Made by a program: the position numbers and the translations under genes
DNA from: Neomegalonema sp.
GTDB lineage: Bacteria > Pseudomonadota > Alphaproteobacteria > Rhodobacterales > Rhodobacteraceae
Length of the DNA stretch: 37,841 nt
Reading direction: 5' to 3'
Assembly (NCBI RefSeq): GCF_028688855.1
Contig: NZ_JAQTXI010000030.1
Span: 1 to 37,841, forward strand
The notes under the pieces: generated by a model
Databases searched by the model: none
The model's input: the letters and a program-made list of their open reading frames with translations, nothing else
Told to the model about the DNA's origin: nothing
Shown: one piece after another, positions 16,344 through 24,795 of the stretch
How positions within the stretch are numbered: position 1 is the first letter of the stretch
Layout: each line of letters begins with the position of its first letter

Positions 16344-16859
16344 TCATGGCTCCTCCCCGCCGCAACCGGGGCGCGGCGTCCGGGAGCTTCCGAAGCCGCT
16401 GAGCGTGTCGATCCGCTTCAGCGTCGGCGGGGCGGATGCGTCCTCCTCATCGGCGACCTCGACCGTCATGGTCGCATGCTCCACGGTCAGGACATAGGTC
16501 CAGACGCCTTGCTTTTGATCGACGAATTCGGCGCGGACAGGCCGCATCTTCCCGCATCCCTCCGCGCGCCAACCCGTCAGGGCCAGACGCAGGGCGTCCA
16601 GAACGTCATAGGCGCCGACGTGGCTGCGCAGATTGCGTGTCAGGATGGAGAGATCCCACTCGATCCTGCGCTCCTGAACCACAAGGTCGAGAGCGCGCGG
16701 CTTCGCATGGCTCTCCCGACCGAAAGCCACGAGAACGGCTCCCGCCGGGTGGTGCATCCTGAAGCTCTCCGGCTTGTCCGGAAAGGCCTCCACATGCAGA
16801 TCCGGAAGGCGCGCGGCGATCCGCGCCACAATGGCCGCCTCGATCTCCTGGAGGGTCAT
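16344..16859 (-). CDS. Mu gp37-like protein
   Basis: This 171-residue protein has the family-like N-terminus TLQEIEAAIVARIAARLPDL, a central strand-rich part with RIEWDLSILTRNLRSHVGAY and YDVLDALRLALTG, and a beta C-terminus. It overlaps the G-like gene by 4 nt. The gp36-G-gp37 neighbourhood fits head completion or head-tail joining. The C-terminal 25 residues are low complexity and probably disordered. Confidence 0.8.
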   Translation of the reverse strand: MTLQEIEAAIVARIAARLPDLHVEAFPDKPESFRMHHPAGAVLVAFGRESHAKPRALDLVVQERRIEWDLSILTRNLRSHVGAYDVLDALRLALTGWRAEGCGKMRPVRAEFVDQKQGVWTYVLTVEHATMTVEVADEEDASAPPTLKRIDTLSGFGSSRTPRPGCGGEEP

Positions 16860-17314
16860 TTGCGCAAGCCCTTCGTCAGGTGGTCGTTCAGGATCTCGCC
16901 GATCATCTCGCGATCCTCCGCGTCGACGCCGAGATAGGGCCGGGCCGGGATCTCGACCTTGCGGCCGCGCCCGGCCTTGCCGCCGAGCTGATGAATGCGG
17001 GCGTAGACCCGGTTCGTCCCGACCGCGGCCTCCAGGCGGGAGGCGCGCCAGTTCAGCGACTGATAGAGGTGGTTCTTGTCGCGCAGCTTGCGGGCGCCCG
17101 ATCCGCGCCGCAGAAGGGTCGCCGGAGAGTGAGTCCTCCAGGCCCGGCCGTCCGGACCCTCCTCATTCTCGAAGCGATCTTCGGTCGAGGCCTGGAGCGC
17201 GGAGCCGATCTCGGCGAAGACCGGGCGCAGATTCGCCGAGCGCCGGAGCAAAGCCTCCAGCGCCGCGCGGAACCCGTCGTCCTCGATCCGGACGGAGGCT
17301 GAGACGCCCGCCAT
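16856..17314 (-). CDS. G: Phage virion morphogenesis protein (Mu G / P2 S family)
   Basis: This 152-residue protein carries a helical N-terminus (FRAALEALLRRSANLRPVFA), then TEDRFENEEGPDGRAWRTHS and LRDKNHLYQSL, and ends with the family motif IHQLGGKAGRGRKVEIPARP YLG. The last pattern (HQ-G...G....PARP-LG) is the most diagnostic. It functions in tail completion or virion assembly. In Mu it lies next to F; here it has moved to the gp36-gp37 interval. Confidence 0.88.
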   Translation of the reverse strand: MAGVSASVRIEDDGFRAALEALLRRSANLRPVFAEIGSALQASTEDRFENEEGPDGRAWRTHSPATLLRRGSGARKLRDKNHLYQSLNWRASRLEAAVGTNRVYARIHQLGGKAGRGRKVEIPARPYLGVDAEDREMIGEILNDHLTKGLRK

Positions 17315-17742
17315 CAGAAGCCCCGCATCCGTTGACGGCTGAAGACGCGCTCGGGTCCGGCGACCAGAGTCGGCCCGCCCGCCGGCTCCACCGTCTCGCC
17401 GCTTTGGGCGAGGCCCAGATTGATCTCGCCCTTGGCCAGGCTGCGCAAAAAGCGCAGGACGTCCTCATAGCGCTTGCGCTGATCCTCCATCACGTCGATC
17501 TGGCGCAGGGTCAGGAGTCGATAGATGGCGATGTCGCAGGCCAGCAGCTTCAGGCTGGGCGGCGGCGCGGCGAGCGGCAGACGATAGCGTCCCTCCAGAT
17601 AGCCGTCGATTTCGGCCGCGGCGTCCTCCAGCGCGCGCTCCAGCGCCTCCGTCCGGATCTCCGCGGCGTCGGGATCGGTCACCTCCCTGAGCTGCTGCGC
17701 GGAGAAGCGGTCGATCATGTCCTGGGCGCTGGCGTAGGCCAT
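17314..17742 (-). CDS. Mu gp36-like protein (DUF1320)
   Basis: This 142-residue protein starts MAYASAQDMIDRFSAQQLRE and continues through ALERALEDAAAEIDGYLEGR and YRLPLAAPPPSLKLLACDIA, which is the characteristic layout of the DUF1320 family in Mu-like phages. It is probably a head-tail connector component. It starts five bases after the stop of the gp35-like gene. Confidence 0.87.
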   Translation of the reverse strand: MAYASAQDMIDRFSAQQLREVTDPDAAEIRTEALERALEDAAAEIDGYLEGRYRLPLAAPPPSLKLLACDIAIYRLLTLRQIDVMEDQRKRYEDVLRFLRSLAKGEINLGLAQSGETVEPAGGPTLVAGPERVFSRQRMRGF

Positions 17743-17746
17743 GAGG

Positions 17747-18073
17747 TCAATCCTTTCCTTCAGACGATTCGCTCTCGCCCCCTGCGACGCCCTCCGCCTT
17801 GGCGACGGCTTTGGAGGCGGCCTTGGGGGGCGCGGCCTTGGGCCGGAGGCTTTTGGCGGGGGCGATCGAGGCCGAAACCTCCGCCGCTCCCGCCTCAGGA
17901 GCCTCGATCTCCAGCTCCTGCACGACGAGCATGGGATCGGCCCTCAAGGCCGCGATCTGCGCCCTGGTCAACCCGTCGAGCGGGTGATCGGCGGGCCGGG
18001 CGGAGTGATCGATCCCGGCGCGGCGGAAGCCGTCGCGGCGGGCGCTGATGCGCAGGATCCGGATCTTCGTCAT
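17747..18073 (-). CDS. Mu gp35-like protein (HI1506/FluMu N-terminal domain)
   Basis: In this 108-residue protein the first 50 residues, with IRILRISARRDGFRRAGIDH and GLTRAQIAALRADPMLVVQE, match the short domain found after the major head gene in Mu-like prophages. The remainder is a low-complexity Ala/Lys/Pro linker and an acidic end. GAGGAGGGCGTC precedes the ATG. The family function is not known beyond its place in the head module. Confidence 0.8.
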   Translation of the reverse strand: MTKIRILRISARRDGFRRAGIDHSARPADHPLDGLTRAQIAALRADPMLVVQELEIEAPEAGAAEVSASIAPAKSLRPKAAPPKAASKAVAKAEGVAGGESESSEGKD

Positions 18074-18083
18074 GACGCCCTCC

Positions 18084-18971
18084 TCAGAGCCAGTCGGAGA
18101 CGAGAAGTTCAGCGGTGCCCCGATAGATGTTGGTTCCGCCCGCGATCATTTCGGCGTTGAGGAGCTCCAGACCTGCGGCCTCAAGCTCAGGCGGCGCGAC
18201 GAGCAGGCGCGGCTTGAGCCCGAGCGGGCGGCCGTAATCGCCCCTCATGCCCCTCAGGGCGAGGCGGGCCGCCGCATAGCTCTCCTTGTTCAGGGGCCGC
18301 CTGGAGGCGTAGGCGAATTGCCAGAAGCCGAATCCGACGCTGGAGCGCCCGTCGACGCCATAGACGAATTCCTTGCGCATGAAGACGTTGGCGTCCTCTT
18401 CGCGCTCCAGACGCACGAAGTTGTAGGGCTTGCGCAGCTGGTAGATCAGGGGCTTGAGCGCGCGGCTGTCGTCGATCAGGAACCAGGCGGGACCGGAGCC
18501 GCCGCCGGAATTGGAGACGGAGATGGTCTCGCCCCGGGCGTCGAGGACAGGATGATCCTCGTCGAAGAAATATTGCCCGTCATAGCAGGGCGTCTCGAAG
18601 CCCCGCGCCAGAAGGTCGAAGACCAACTGATTCGGATGGACGGCCGTGGAGCGGCCCATCTCTTCGAAGAGCGGAGCGTAAAGGCCGTATCTGTCGTCTT
18701 CGATGTCTTCGCGCGGCACCGCCTGGGTCAGCTCCCAGGATTTATTCTGGATGGCGTAATCATGCAGACCGATCCCGTTGACGACGCGGTCGCCCAGCCA
18801 TTCGCGCATGTTGGGAGTTTGGCCGAGCCAGCCATATCGCTCCTCGCGGCCGGTGGAGGTCACGCGCGTGGCGATCCGCTCCCATTGGCTCTCCGCCATG
18901 CCCAAGCCCCGCTGAAACGCGGCGTTATAGGCCGTGGACAAGGTCCGGAGGTTCGATTGATTGATGATCAT
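18084..18971 (-). CDS. T: Major head protein (Mu T family)
   Basis: I place the start at the ATG at 18971 (295 residues), preceded by AAGAGGGCTTCCC. The product matches Mu gpT in length and opening: INQSNLRTLSTAYNAAFQRG, then WLGDRVVNGIGLHDYAIQNK and DEDHPVLDARGETISVSNSG. Longer frames upstream lie antisense to nothing useful and overlap the decoration-protein gene. The capsid shell is built from this protein after scaffold removal by the I protease. Confidence 0.93.
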   Translation of the reverse strand: MIINQSNLRTLSTAYNAAFQRGLGMAESQWERIATRVTSTGREERYGWLGQTPNMREWLGDRVVNGIGLHDYAIQNKSWELTQAVPREDIEDDRYGLYAPLFEEMGRSTAVHPNQLVFDLLARGFETPCYDGQYFFDEDHPVLDARGETISVSNSGGGSGPAWFLIDDSRALKPLIYQLRKPYNFVRLEREEDANVFMRKEFVYGVDGRSSVGFGFWQFAYASRRPLNKESYAAARLALRGMRGDYGRPLGLKPRLLVAPPELEAAGLELLNAEMIAGGTNIYRGTAELLVSDWL

Positions 18972-18982
18972 GGGAAGCCCTC

Positions 18983-19384
18983 TTATCCAACCTTGACCCA
19001 GACGCCCTGGGCGTCGACGTCCATCACGCGCCCGGCCTTCGAGCGGCCCGCTTCGTCCTTGCCCACCGTCTGGTCGTCGAGGATCCAGGCGTCGGATCCG
19101 ACGTCGGCGGGCAGGATCCGGTCCGCGCCGTCGGAATTGGCGAAGCGGAAGACCCCGAGGCGCACCCGCGCCTGAAGCTCCCCATCCGCGCCCAAACGGT
19201 TGTCGACGCGGGCGTCGGCCCGGCCGACCACGACCAGACCCTCGCCTTCGGCGGCGGGCCTGGCGAAGCCCTCCTCCAGCACGACGAGCGCGCCGGCGAA
19301 GATCTGGACGCCGCCGGCCGCCGGATAGGCGAAATCCTCTCCCGAGCGCTCGGGCGTGTTGCGGTCTTTCGTCAAGGCGGCCAT
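18983..19384 (-). CDS. Capsid decoration / cement-like protein
   Basis: This 133-residue, beta-rich protein includes GGVQIFAGALVVLEEGFARP, RADARVDNRLGADGELQARV, and a GVFRFANSDGADRILPADVG stretch. The layout resembles DUF2190-type capsid cement proteins, and it sits between protease/scaffold and major head genes where such proteins are encoded. Assignment rests on pattern and position. It shares a 1-nt stop/start overlap with the protease gene. Confidence 0.72.
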   Translation of the reverse strand: MAALTKDRNTPERSGEDFAYPAAGGVQIFAGALVVLEEGFARPAAEGEGLVVVGRADARVDNRLGADGELQARVRLGVFRFANSDGADRILPADVGSDAWILDDQTVGKDEAGRSKAGRVMDVDAQGVWVKVG

Positions 19385-19935
19385 CAGAGCGTCTCCTGTC
19401 GACGGGCGGCGGCGAATTCCTCAGGGGTGAGCGACATGCGGGCGGCGATCGCCAACTCATCGGCGCTCAAGGCGTCCGCGCTAGGGGTCTGCGCCTGAAG
19501 CGCCGCGGCCCCGAGCGGGAAGGCGGGTTGATTGCGCAGGAACTCCGCGAAGGCTGCGGGATCGGCGGCGTGCTGCGTGAGCGCCCAGGCGCGGTTCGCA
19601 GGCGTCACCTTGCCCGCCTTCACGGCTTCGTCGATGAGGGCGGCCGCACGCTCGCCCTGAAGGCTCTCCACCTGGGTCTGAAGGCTGACGACCAGATCCA
19701 TGGGCGCATAAAGGCTGGGGTCGGGCGTCGCCGCCGCAAGGGCGGTGCGCAACGTCTTCTCCAGGGCGGAGGCGGGGGCGTCCTCCGCCAGGCCCGCGGC
19801 CTTGCGGGCGGAGGCCAGGGCCGCGGAGCCCGCGGCGGCGGACGCCTTCAGCGCCTTGAGGGCGGCGAGGGCCGCCGCCTGATCGCTCCCTTGCGGCAGG
19901 TCGAGCGCGGACGCCAGTTCGGCGAGCAGGTCCAT
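19384..19935 (-). CDS. Z: Capsid scaffold, internal start (Mu Z type)
   Basis: An internal ATG at 19935, in frame with the protease, has a near-ideal ribosome site (AAGGAG, five-base spacer). The 183-residue product starts MDLLAELASALDLPQGSDQA and is almost entirely helical, ending EFAAARRQETL. In Mu the scaffold Z is made from an internal start in gene I. The same arrangement is visible here. The scaffold should outnumber the full-length protease. Confidence 0.8.
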   Translation of the reverse strand: MDLLAELASALDLPQGSDQAAALAALKALKASAAAGSAALASARKAAGLAEDAPASALEKTLRTALAAATPDPSLYAPMDLVVSLQTQVESLQGERAAALIDEAVKAGKVTPANRAWALTQHAADPAAFAEFLRNQPAFPLGAAALQAQTPSADALSADELAIAARMSLTPEEFAAARRQETL

Positions 19936-20430
19936 CTCATCTCCTTGGGATTGGGGTTCGGTGAAATCCGCCGCCTCCCGACTGGCCAGAGCCGTCAGGC
20001 GCAGGTTCGGATTATTCGTCAGGGCCGCCCGCAGGACGCGCCTGATCTCGCCGGCGGCGCTATGCTCGAAGACCGGCGAGAGGTAGCGATATTCGCGGGA
20101 GGCGACGGCGGCCGCGCCGCGCTTCGTCCATGCCGCGCGCGCCCAGATCCCGTCCTCGCGGACCTCGAAGCCCTTGAGCCAACCGGCGGCGGGCGCCGAG
20201 CCGCCGACGCCCCGGACGGCGGCCAGATCCGTCTGATGGTCATAGTCGATCACGGCCTCCGGATCGCCCGGCGCGCCGAAGGAGGCCGCGGCCACCGCCG
20301 CCGCGTCCTTCAGGCTATAGGGGCCGCGCCCGTCCCGCCCATGGAACGCGCCCGTCGGCAGGAGATGGACCCATTCGGGCGGCTCCCCCTCGGGCAGAAT
20401 CGTGGCGTGGGTCGCCAGTTGGAGGCGCAT
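19384..20430 (-). CDS. I: Prohead protease with C-terminal scaffold (Mu I family)
   Basis: This 348-residue protein opens like Mu I: MRLQLATHATILPEGEPPEW, then HLLPTGAFHGRDGRGPYSLK and VIDYDHQTDLAAV. The start at 20430 is an ATG; a TTG 84 bases upstream gives an Arg-rich, unconvincing extension. YRYLSPVFEH and a conserved ALTNNPNL segment complete the protease domain (about 1-160). The C-terminal half is an Ala-rich helical scaffold. The gene is the first of the head operon and has a candidate late-promoter dyad 86 bases upstream. Confidence 0.9.
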   Translation of the reverse strand: MRLQLATHATILPEGEPPEWVHLLPTGAFHGRDGRGPYSLKDAAAVAAASFGAPGDPEAVIDYDHQTDLAAVRGVGGSAPAAGWLKGFEVREDGIWARAAWTKRGAAAVASREYRYLSPVFEHSAAGEIRRVLRAALTNNPNLRLTALASREAADFTEPQSQGDEMDLLAELASALDLPQGSDQAAALAALKALKASAAAGSAALASARKAAGLAEDAPASALEKTLRTALAAATPDPSLYAPMDLVVSLQTQVESLQGERAAALIDEAVKAGKVTPANRAWALTQHAADPAAFAEFLRNQPAFPLGAAALQAQTPSADALSADELAIAARMSLTPEEFAAARRQETL

Positions 20431-20515
20431 CTTCGGCTTCGTCCGCTTCTCGCGACGGCGGCTTGATCGCCGCGGCGTCTTGGGCGAATCTGGCCGAAGA
20501 CGGAAATGAGACAAA

Positions 20516-20530
20516 CCCGGACAGCTGTCC
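20516..20530 (-). promoter_or_regulatory. Candidate late-promoter operator, copy 2 (upstream of protease I)
   Basis: CCCGGACAGCTGTCC contains the perfect 12-bp palindrome GGACAGCTGTCC and is followed by TGTCCG. It lies 86-100 bases before the protease start. On the transcribed strand it reads GGACAGCTGTCCGGG. Mu has C-dependent promoter P-I at the same genetic position. Confidence 0.6.
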
Positions 20531-20615
20531 TGTCCGCCCCCTCCTTCCGGAGGGCGTCAATCGCGCAAAAACGCGGGGCGATCCGGCCCGTGGGCGGAGG
20601 ATCCCCGGAGACCCC

Positions 20616-20645
20616 CCTTAAACGCGTTTAAAAAATCGTTTAAGG
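20616..20645. repeat. AT-rich inverted repeat with TTAAACG motifs at genome centre
   Basis: CCTTAAACG (20616-20624) and CGTTTAAGG (20637-20645) form a 9-bp inverted repeat. A third motif at 20625-20631 makes the palindrome TTAAACGCGTTTAA (20618-20631) with the first. Composition contrasts with the GC-rich surroundings. Two more TTAAACG copies lie at 37629 and 37641. Confidence 0.7.
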
Positions 20646-20742
20646 AATTTTCCATACGACGGCATGGCGATCCAGAGAGGTCATTCTACGGCTTTCCTAT
20701 ACGCCATAGACGGCACGATGGAAGGCTGTCCCATTTTGGGGC

Positions 20743-21855
20743 TTACGGAGAGATTTTGCGCAGGCTGCTGACGACGACCCGTCCGGCCGCGTCGATTTCC
20801 AGATCAAGAGCATGCTCCGCTCCCATCAAGCGCATCGTCGGCCCCTGATCGACGAGCTCCGGCGCGGCGTCGACCATCTTCTGGACCAGCAGCCAATCCT
20901 CCGGCGCGGGCGCGGCCTTGTCGGCGGCGAGCGCGCGGGCGACTTGCGGCGGCAGAACGATCGTGGAGAAGTCGGCCCCGAGGCGCGCGCCGCCGAGAGC
21001 CACGGGAAATCCGGCGCGGCCATCAGGGGAGCGCCAGAAGCTTGCGAAGGCGCCGCCCTGAAGATGCGCGGCGACGGCCGCCCGGGCGAGATCGTCGTCA
21101 ACGACGTCCAGCCGGCCGATGGTCGTGGCGCGCAGATGATCCAGATTCGCCCGGCCGACATTATAATCAAAGCCCGGATCGACGCCCTTGGGGATGCTCC
21201 TCACCTCGCCGGTGCGGCCGTTCACCCAGTCGCGCGTCTCGACGCGCGGCGCGTCGGAGGGCCTCAGGCCGCGGCGGGCGAGATCGCGGTCGGAGAGTTG
21301 CTGGATGGAGCAGCGGCAGCGCCAACCGTTGGGCGGCGCATGCTGGCCCCACCAAGGATCGTCCCAAGGGAGAACCACGCCATGCCAGCTCCGATGCGCA
21401 GGGCGGGTCCGCCCGTCTAGGACCGCCACATAGCGCAGCCACGGACGATTGGAGGCGACCTCCTCGATCCGCTCCCATCGCCCGGCCGCATGGGCCATGC
21501 GCAGGTTCGTGTCATAAATGATCTCCAGACGCCGCGGCGATCCCAGCTGGACCTCGCGGGTCTCTCCGGTCTGCGGATCCGTCATGGTCTGACGCCCCCA
21601 CCAGCCACCAGCCTGAAGGACGGGCGTCAGGGTTTTGCGAAACTCCTGAAGCGTCATTCCCTCCGTGATCGCGGCGCTGATCGCCTCGCGGATTTCGGCG
21701 AGCAGATCGAGCTGCATGAGCTTGGCGACGGTGAAGGCGCGGCTATGCTCCTCGCGCTCCATGTCGCGCCAGTCGAAGCTGGCGCGCAGCCCCTTGCGCG
21801 CAAAGGCTTCGATCGTCTCCTGGGGCGGCAGGGGCTTCAGATCAATCCCGCTCAA
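20743..21855 (-). CDS. F: Head morphogenesis protein (Mu F / SPP1 gp7 family)
   Basis: The protein is 370 residues. The SPP1 gp7-type core is visible as LEIIYDTNLRMAHAAGRWER followed by RPWLRYVAVLDGRTRPAHRS, WHGVVLPWDDPWWGQHAPPN and GWRCRCSIQQLSD. The C-terminal about 100 residues (from about 285) form a separate small domain, possibly the RelE/barnase-like module often fused to F proteins; the catalytic residues are not clear. It is a minor head protein acting early in procapsid assembly, encoded directly after the portal. Confidence 0.88.
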   Translation of the reverse strand: MSGIDLKPLPPQETIEAFARKGLRASFDWRDMEREEHSRAFTVAKLMQLDLLAEIREAISAAITEGMTLQEFRKTLTPVLQAGGWWGRQTMTDPQTGETREVQLGSPRRLEIIYDTNLRMAHAAGRWERIEEVASNRPWLRYVAVLDGRTRPAHRSWHGVVLPWDDPWWGQHAPPNGWRCRCSIQQLSDRDLARRGLRPSDAPRVETRDWVNGRTGEVRSIPKGVDPGFDYNVGRANLDHLRATTIGRLDVVDDDLARAAVAAHLQGGAFASFWRSPDGRAGFPVALGGARLGADFSTIVLPPQVARALAADKAAPAPEDWLLVQKMVDAAPELVDQGPTMRLMGAEHALDLEIDAAGRVVVSSLRKISP

Positions 21856-23455
21856 GGGGCGCCTCCAGCCTGCCGGCGAGTCGGGCGGAGAAGCTTCCCC
21901 GCGCCAGGAGATCCTCGAAGGCGGAGAGATCCATCTCCCCGATCAACTCCGCCAGACGATCGCGCGCCTCCTCCAGACTCCCGGCCTCCTCCAGCAGACG
22001 CCGGACCGGATCCGCCATGGGCGCGGCCGCCAGCCGCCATTCGCCGAGCATCTCGCCCCTCAGATCATCCAGGGCGTCCGGCGCGGCGGCGTGACAGACA
22101 TGCCCCGCGCCCGGCGTGTGAAGGCCGGGCGGCCTCGCGCCATGCAGGGCGCGGGGAAGCGGAGTCGAAGCCCCAGCGGTCGCGCCGGGGGCGAGATCTC
22201 GCCCCGCGCCGAGCGGAGAGAGAAGATCGCTCCCTTCTTCGGGGTCCGGAAGGCCCATACGATCGCGCACGACGCTTTGTTCGACGCGAAGGCCTCGATC
22301 GACCAGCGGAGCAAGGGCCTCCGCGAAGAGCTTGAGATCGCCGCTCGTCGGCAGGTCGATGCGAATGCGCGGATAGCGCGCCTGCATCCCGCGATTGAGG
22401 TCGATGAGGGGGCGCAGGACGTCGCGGTTGAGGGAGCTGGCGAGCTGACGGGCGTCGGCGCGCATGATGTCGCGGCGCACCTCGTCATGCACGCGGGCGG
22501 CGGCCAGAGAGCCGCCGGAGACCTCCGTCGTCAGGGTCTGCCCGAGCACCGCCTTGGAGACCTGGCGATCCAGCCAATTGGCGAAGCGCTCGTAAAGATC
22601 GGCTCCCGCGCCGCCGCCCTTCGTCGCCTCGACGAATTCGATGAGCATGCTTTGCGGCATGATCGCGGCGGCGTCCGAACCAATGTTCGCCACGGCGCGG
22701 AGCAAGATCTCCTTGTCCTTCTCCGTCGCCCCCTCGTGATATTTGCCAACCCGCAAGGGCTGGCCATGCACTTCGACATAGGTGATCCAGTCCTTCAGGA
22801 CGTAATTCTTGAAGAGCCAGGACCAGGCGGCGGCGCGCGCGAGCCCGCCCCGGATCGGCAGGCCCGATTTGGCGGCGACGACATGGATCGCAAATTTGCC
22901 GGGCCAGAGATCTTCAGGTCCGCCCGCCCCCCGCAGGCGCAGCGTCTCGCCATCCGCCGGATCGAATTCGAACCAGCGCGGATCGCGCCGCTTGAGGCGC
23001 TGCGGCCACCAGGCGCGACCCGAGGATTCCCAGACGATCTCGGTGACGCTGAAGCCCTTGCCGACGGCGTCGAGGATGTCGAAGATCTCATCCTCCAGCT
23101 CCTCGCGCCGCAGCCAGTCGCGGACGAGATCGGCGTTCGCAACGTCCGTCGCCTCATCCGAGGCGCTCTCGACCGTGATCTCCAGCTGCGCCACCGCCCG
23201 CTTGCGCGTGCCGAGCACGGAGAGATAATGGAGATCCTTCTCCTCCATCTCTTCGGCCAACTCCAGATAGGCCGTGGCGTCGCCATGTTCGGAGCTGCGC
23301 AAAAGGCGCGTCAGGCGATCCGGCGTCAACCCCTGGGCCGGATGGCCGCCCAAGATGCTGCGCACTCCAACGACCGAGGGGGCCGCTTGCTCCTCACGGA
23401 GGAGGGATGGATTCAAGGGACGCCCATAAGCGTCGAGCAGCTTCGCCATCACCAT
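21842..23455 (-). CDS. Portal protein (Mu gp29, DUF935 family)
   Basis: This 537-residue protein has the DUF935 hallmarks: KLLDAYGRPLNPSLLREEQA at the start, LEEMEEKDLHYLSVLGTRKR-like helix, KGFSVTEIVWESSG, and the long SNAKGG-like central part with GKYHEGATEKDKEILLRAVA. The Mu portal is 512 residues. ATGs at 23455 and 23449 are both plausible (TGATG overlap with the terminase stop). The C-terminal 100 residues contain an Arg/His-rich linker and a final acidic helix. Confidence 0.9.
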   Translation of the reverse strand: MVMAKLLDAYGRPLNPSLLREEQAAPSVVGVRSILGGHPAQGLTPDRLTRLLRSSEHGDATAYLELAEEMEEKDLHYLSVLGTRKRAVAQLEITVESASDEATDVANADLVRDWLRREELEDEIFDILDAVGKGFSVTEIVWESSGRAWWPQRLKRRDPRWFEFDPADGETLRLRGAGGPEDLWPGKFAIHVVAAKSGLPIRGGLARAAAWSWLFKNYVLKDWITYVEVHGQPLRVGKYHEGATEKDKEILLRAVANIGSDAAAIMPQSMLIEFVEATKGGGAGADLYERFANWLDRQVSKAVLGQTLTTEVSGGSLAAARVHDEVRRDIMRADARQLASSLNRDVLRPLIDLNRGMQARYPRIRIDLPTSGDLKLFAEALAPLVDRGLRVEQSVVRDRMGLPDPEEGSDLLSPLGAGRDLAPGATAGASTPLPRALHGARPPGLHTPGAGHVCHAAAPDALDDLRGEMLGEWRLAAAPMADPVRRLLEEAGSLEEARDRLAELIGEMDLSAFEDLLARGSFSARLAGRLEAPLERD

Positions 23456-24795
23456 GCGCCTCGCCCAAAGCGAGCGCGCCCGGCGCGCTCGGACCTATCC
23501 TCATCCATCCGGCTGCGATCGACCGGACGATAGCCGTAATCGATCGCGCCCTGGGCCGCGCCGGCCAGACCCATGAAGGCGGCCCAGGTCCGGTCGGCGT
23601 GGCCCGCGCTGTCACGATTGGCCATCAGCCGCGGCCGCCCTGAAGGGCCGATGATCTTCCTGATCTTGTGCAGATCGGCGCGCAGGACGGGATCCCCCGC
23701 CGGGATCCGCGCCTTGCGGTCCTCGAAGATCTGCTTGGCGTGGGTCGCCAGATCGAGCTGGCGCGCAGCGGTCATGAGCACGCCCTCCACCCGCAATTCG
23801 CCATAGCGCCTCTGGGCGTCCTCCACCGGCTTCTCGCCCATGCCCGTCTGATCCATGACGAGACGGACGGGATTATAGCGCCGCATCAGGTCATGCAGCC
23901 GGTCCTCCTGTTCGGAGAAGCTGGCGCCCTTGAGGGCGAGGATCTCCCGAGCCCAGAAGACGTCGCCGACCTGCTCCCAGACCCATGAGACCCAGAGATC
24001 GTTGCGCCGCGCGATGTCGTTGCCGATGAAGCAGGGGCCGCCTGCAAACCCATCAGGATCCCCGGCCTCCAGATCCTCCGCCGCCATGATGAGATCGTAA
24101 GGCAGCCAGGCGCTCGCCTCATCGAGCCATTTGAGCTCGTACTCCTGATCCCAGGCCTCTTCGTCGGCGATGCCCGATCGCAGCTCCTCGACGTCTCGGG
24201 GCAGCCCTTCGGCCACGGCCTGATGAATATCCACGACATGGCGCGACCAGGTTGAATCCCCGGAGGTCATGAGCTCGTAGAACTTATTGCCCTTGCCGTT
24301 GGGCGTGGAGACGACGCGGATCTTGTGGCCGGCGGAGATCACGGGAAACAGCGCCTTCCAGATGGCGCGGCTGTCATGATGGAAGGCGAATTCGTCTAGC
24401 AGCACATTGGCGGAGAAGCCACGCGCCGTATCCGGATTGGCTGGCAGCGCCGTGATGCGCGAGCCGCCGGGCAAGACCACCTCCAGAGCCTTGTAGCGCG
24501 TCTCTCCGGCTCCGGAGACTTCATATTCCAGCTCTTCAAAGGCCATTTGATAGGCCTTCGCATGGAGTTTGACGCCTGCGTCCATGGCCTCCTTCGCCTG
24601 ACGCTCGCCCCGTGAGAGGATCACCCAGCGGCGGCGCTCGCCCCGGACGAAGGCCTCGAAGCAATCATCCACCGCCTCCAGGGTCGTCGTGAAGGTCTTG
24701 CCGATCTGGCGCGACCACATGCCGACCTTGAAGCGCGCGCGATCACGCAGCCACGCCTGCTGATAGGGCAGCAGGGGAACCGCCGGCCCCCTCAC
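23449..24795 (-). CDS. Terminase large subunit (Mu gp28 family)
   Basis: In this 448-residue protein the ATPase half contains a Walker A-type SRQIGKT (28-34), Walker B VLLDEF (131-136) with catalytic Glu135, and the STP coupling motif (163-165). The nuclease half has acidic residues at FIGNDIARRND (Asp260) and VMDQTGMGE (Asp315), and another candidate near HADRTW. The Walker A has Gln-Ile in place of the usual Gly-x-x, as in other Mu-type terminases. It cuts and packages DNA headful from the integrated phage copy. The start overlaps the gp27-like stop (ATGA). Confidence 0.92.
   Translation of the reverse strand: MRGPAVPLLPYQQAWLRDRARFKVGMWSRQIGKTFTTTLEAVDDCFEAFVRGERRRWVILSRGERQAKEAMDAGVKLHAKAYQMAFEELEYEVSGAGETRYKALEVVLPGGSRITALPANPDTARGFSANVLLDEFAFHHDSRAIWKALFPVISAGHKIRVVSTPNGKGNKFYELMTSGDSTWSRHVVDIHQAVAEGLPRDVEELRSGIADEEAWDQEYELKWLDEASAWLPYDLIMAAEDLEAGDPDGFAGGPCFIGNDIARRNDLWVSWVWEQVGDVFWAREILALKGASFSEQEDRLHDLMRRYNPVRLVMDQTGMGEKPVEDAQRRYGELRVEGVLMTAARQLDLATHAKQIFEDRKARIPAGDPVLRADLHKIRKIIGPSGRPRLMANRDSAGHADRTWAAFMGLAGAAQGAIDYGYRPVDRSRMDEDRSERAGRARFGRGAW

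Larger units (their letters stand above)
20431..20742. other. Central intergenic region between head protease and F-like gene
   Basis: No coding sequence is supported here. The gap holds a late-promoter-type dyad (20516-20530), a GC-rich run, and a compact AT-rich patch (20616-20660) with inverted TTAAACG motifs. The remainder up to 20742 has short CCATA/CGGC repeats. Mu carries its strong gyrase site at the genome centre just upstream of gene I; this gap has the same neighbourhood. Confidence 0.6.

Noticed and set aside
15418..16365. 315-codon minus-strand frame opposite the + strand membrane gene
   Set aside because: The + strand frames have ribosome sites, coupled overlap and membrane helices, while this one is Gly/Arg/Glu-rich and overlaps the DUF2635-like gene fully upstream.
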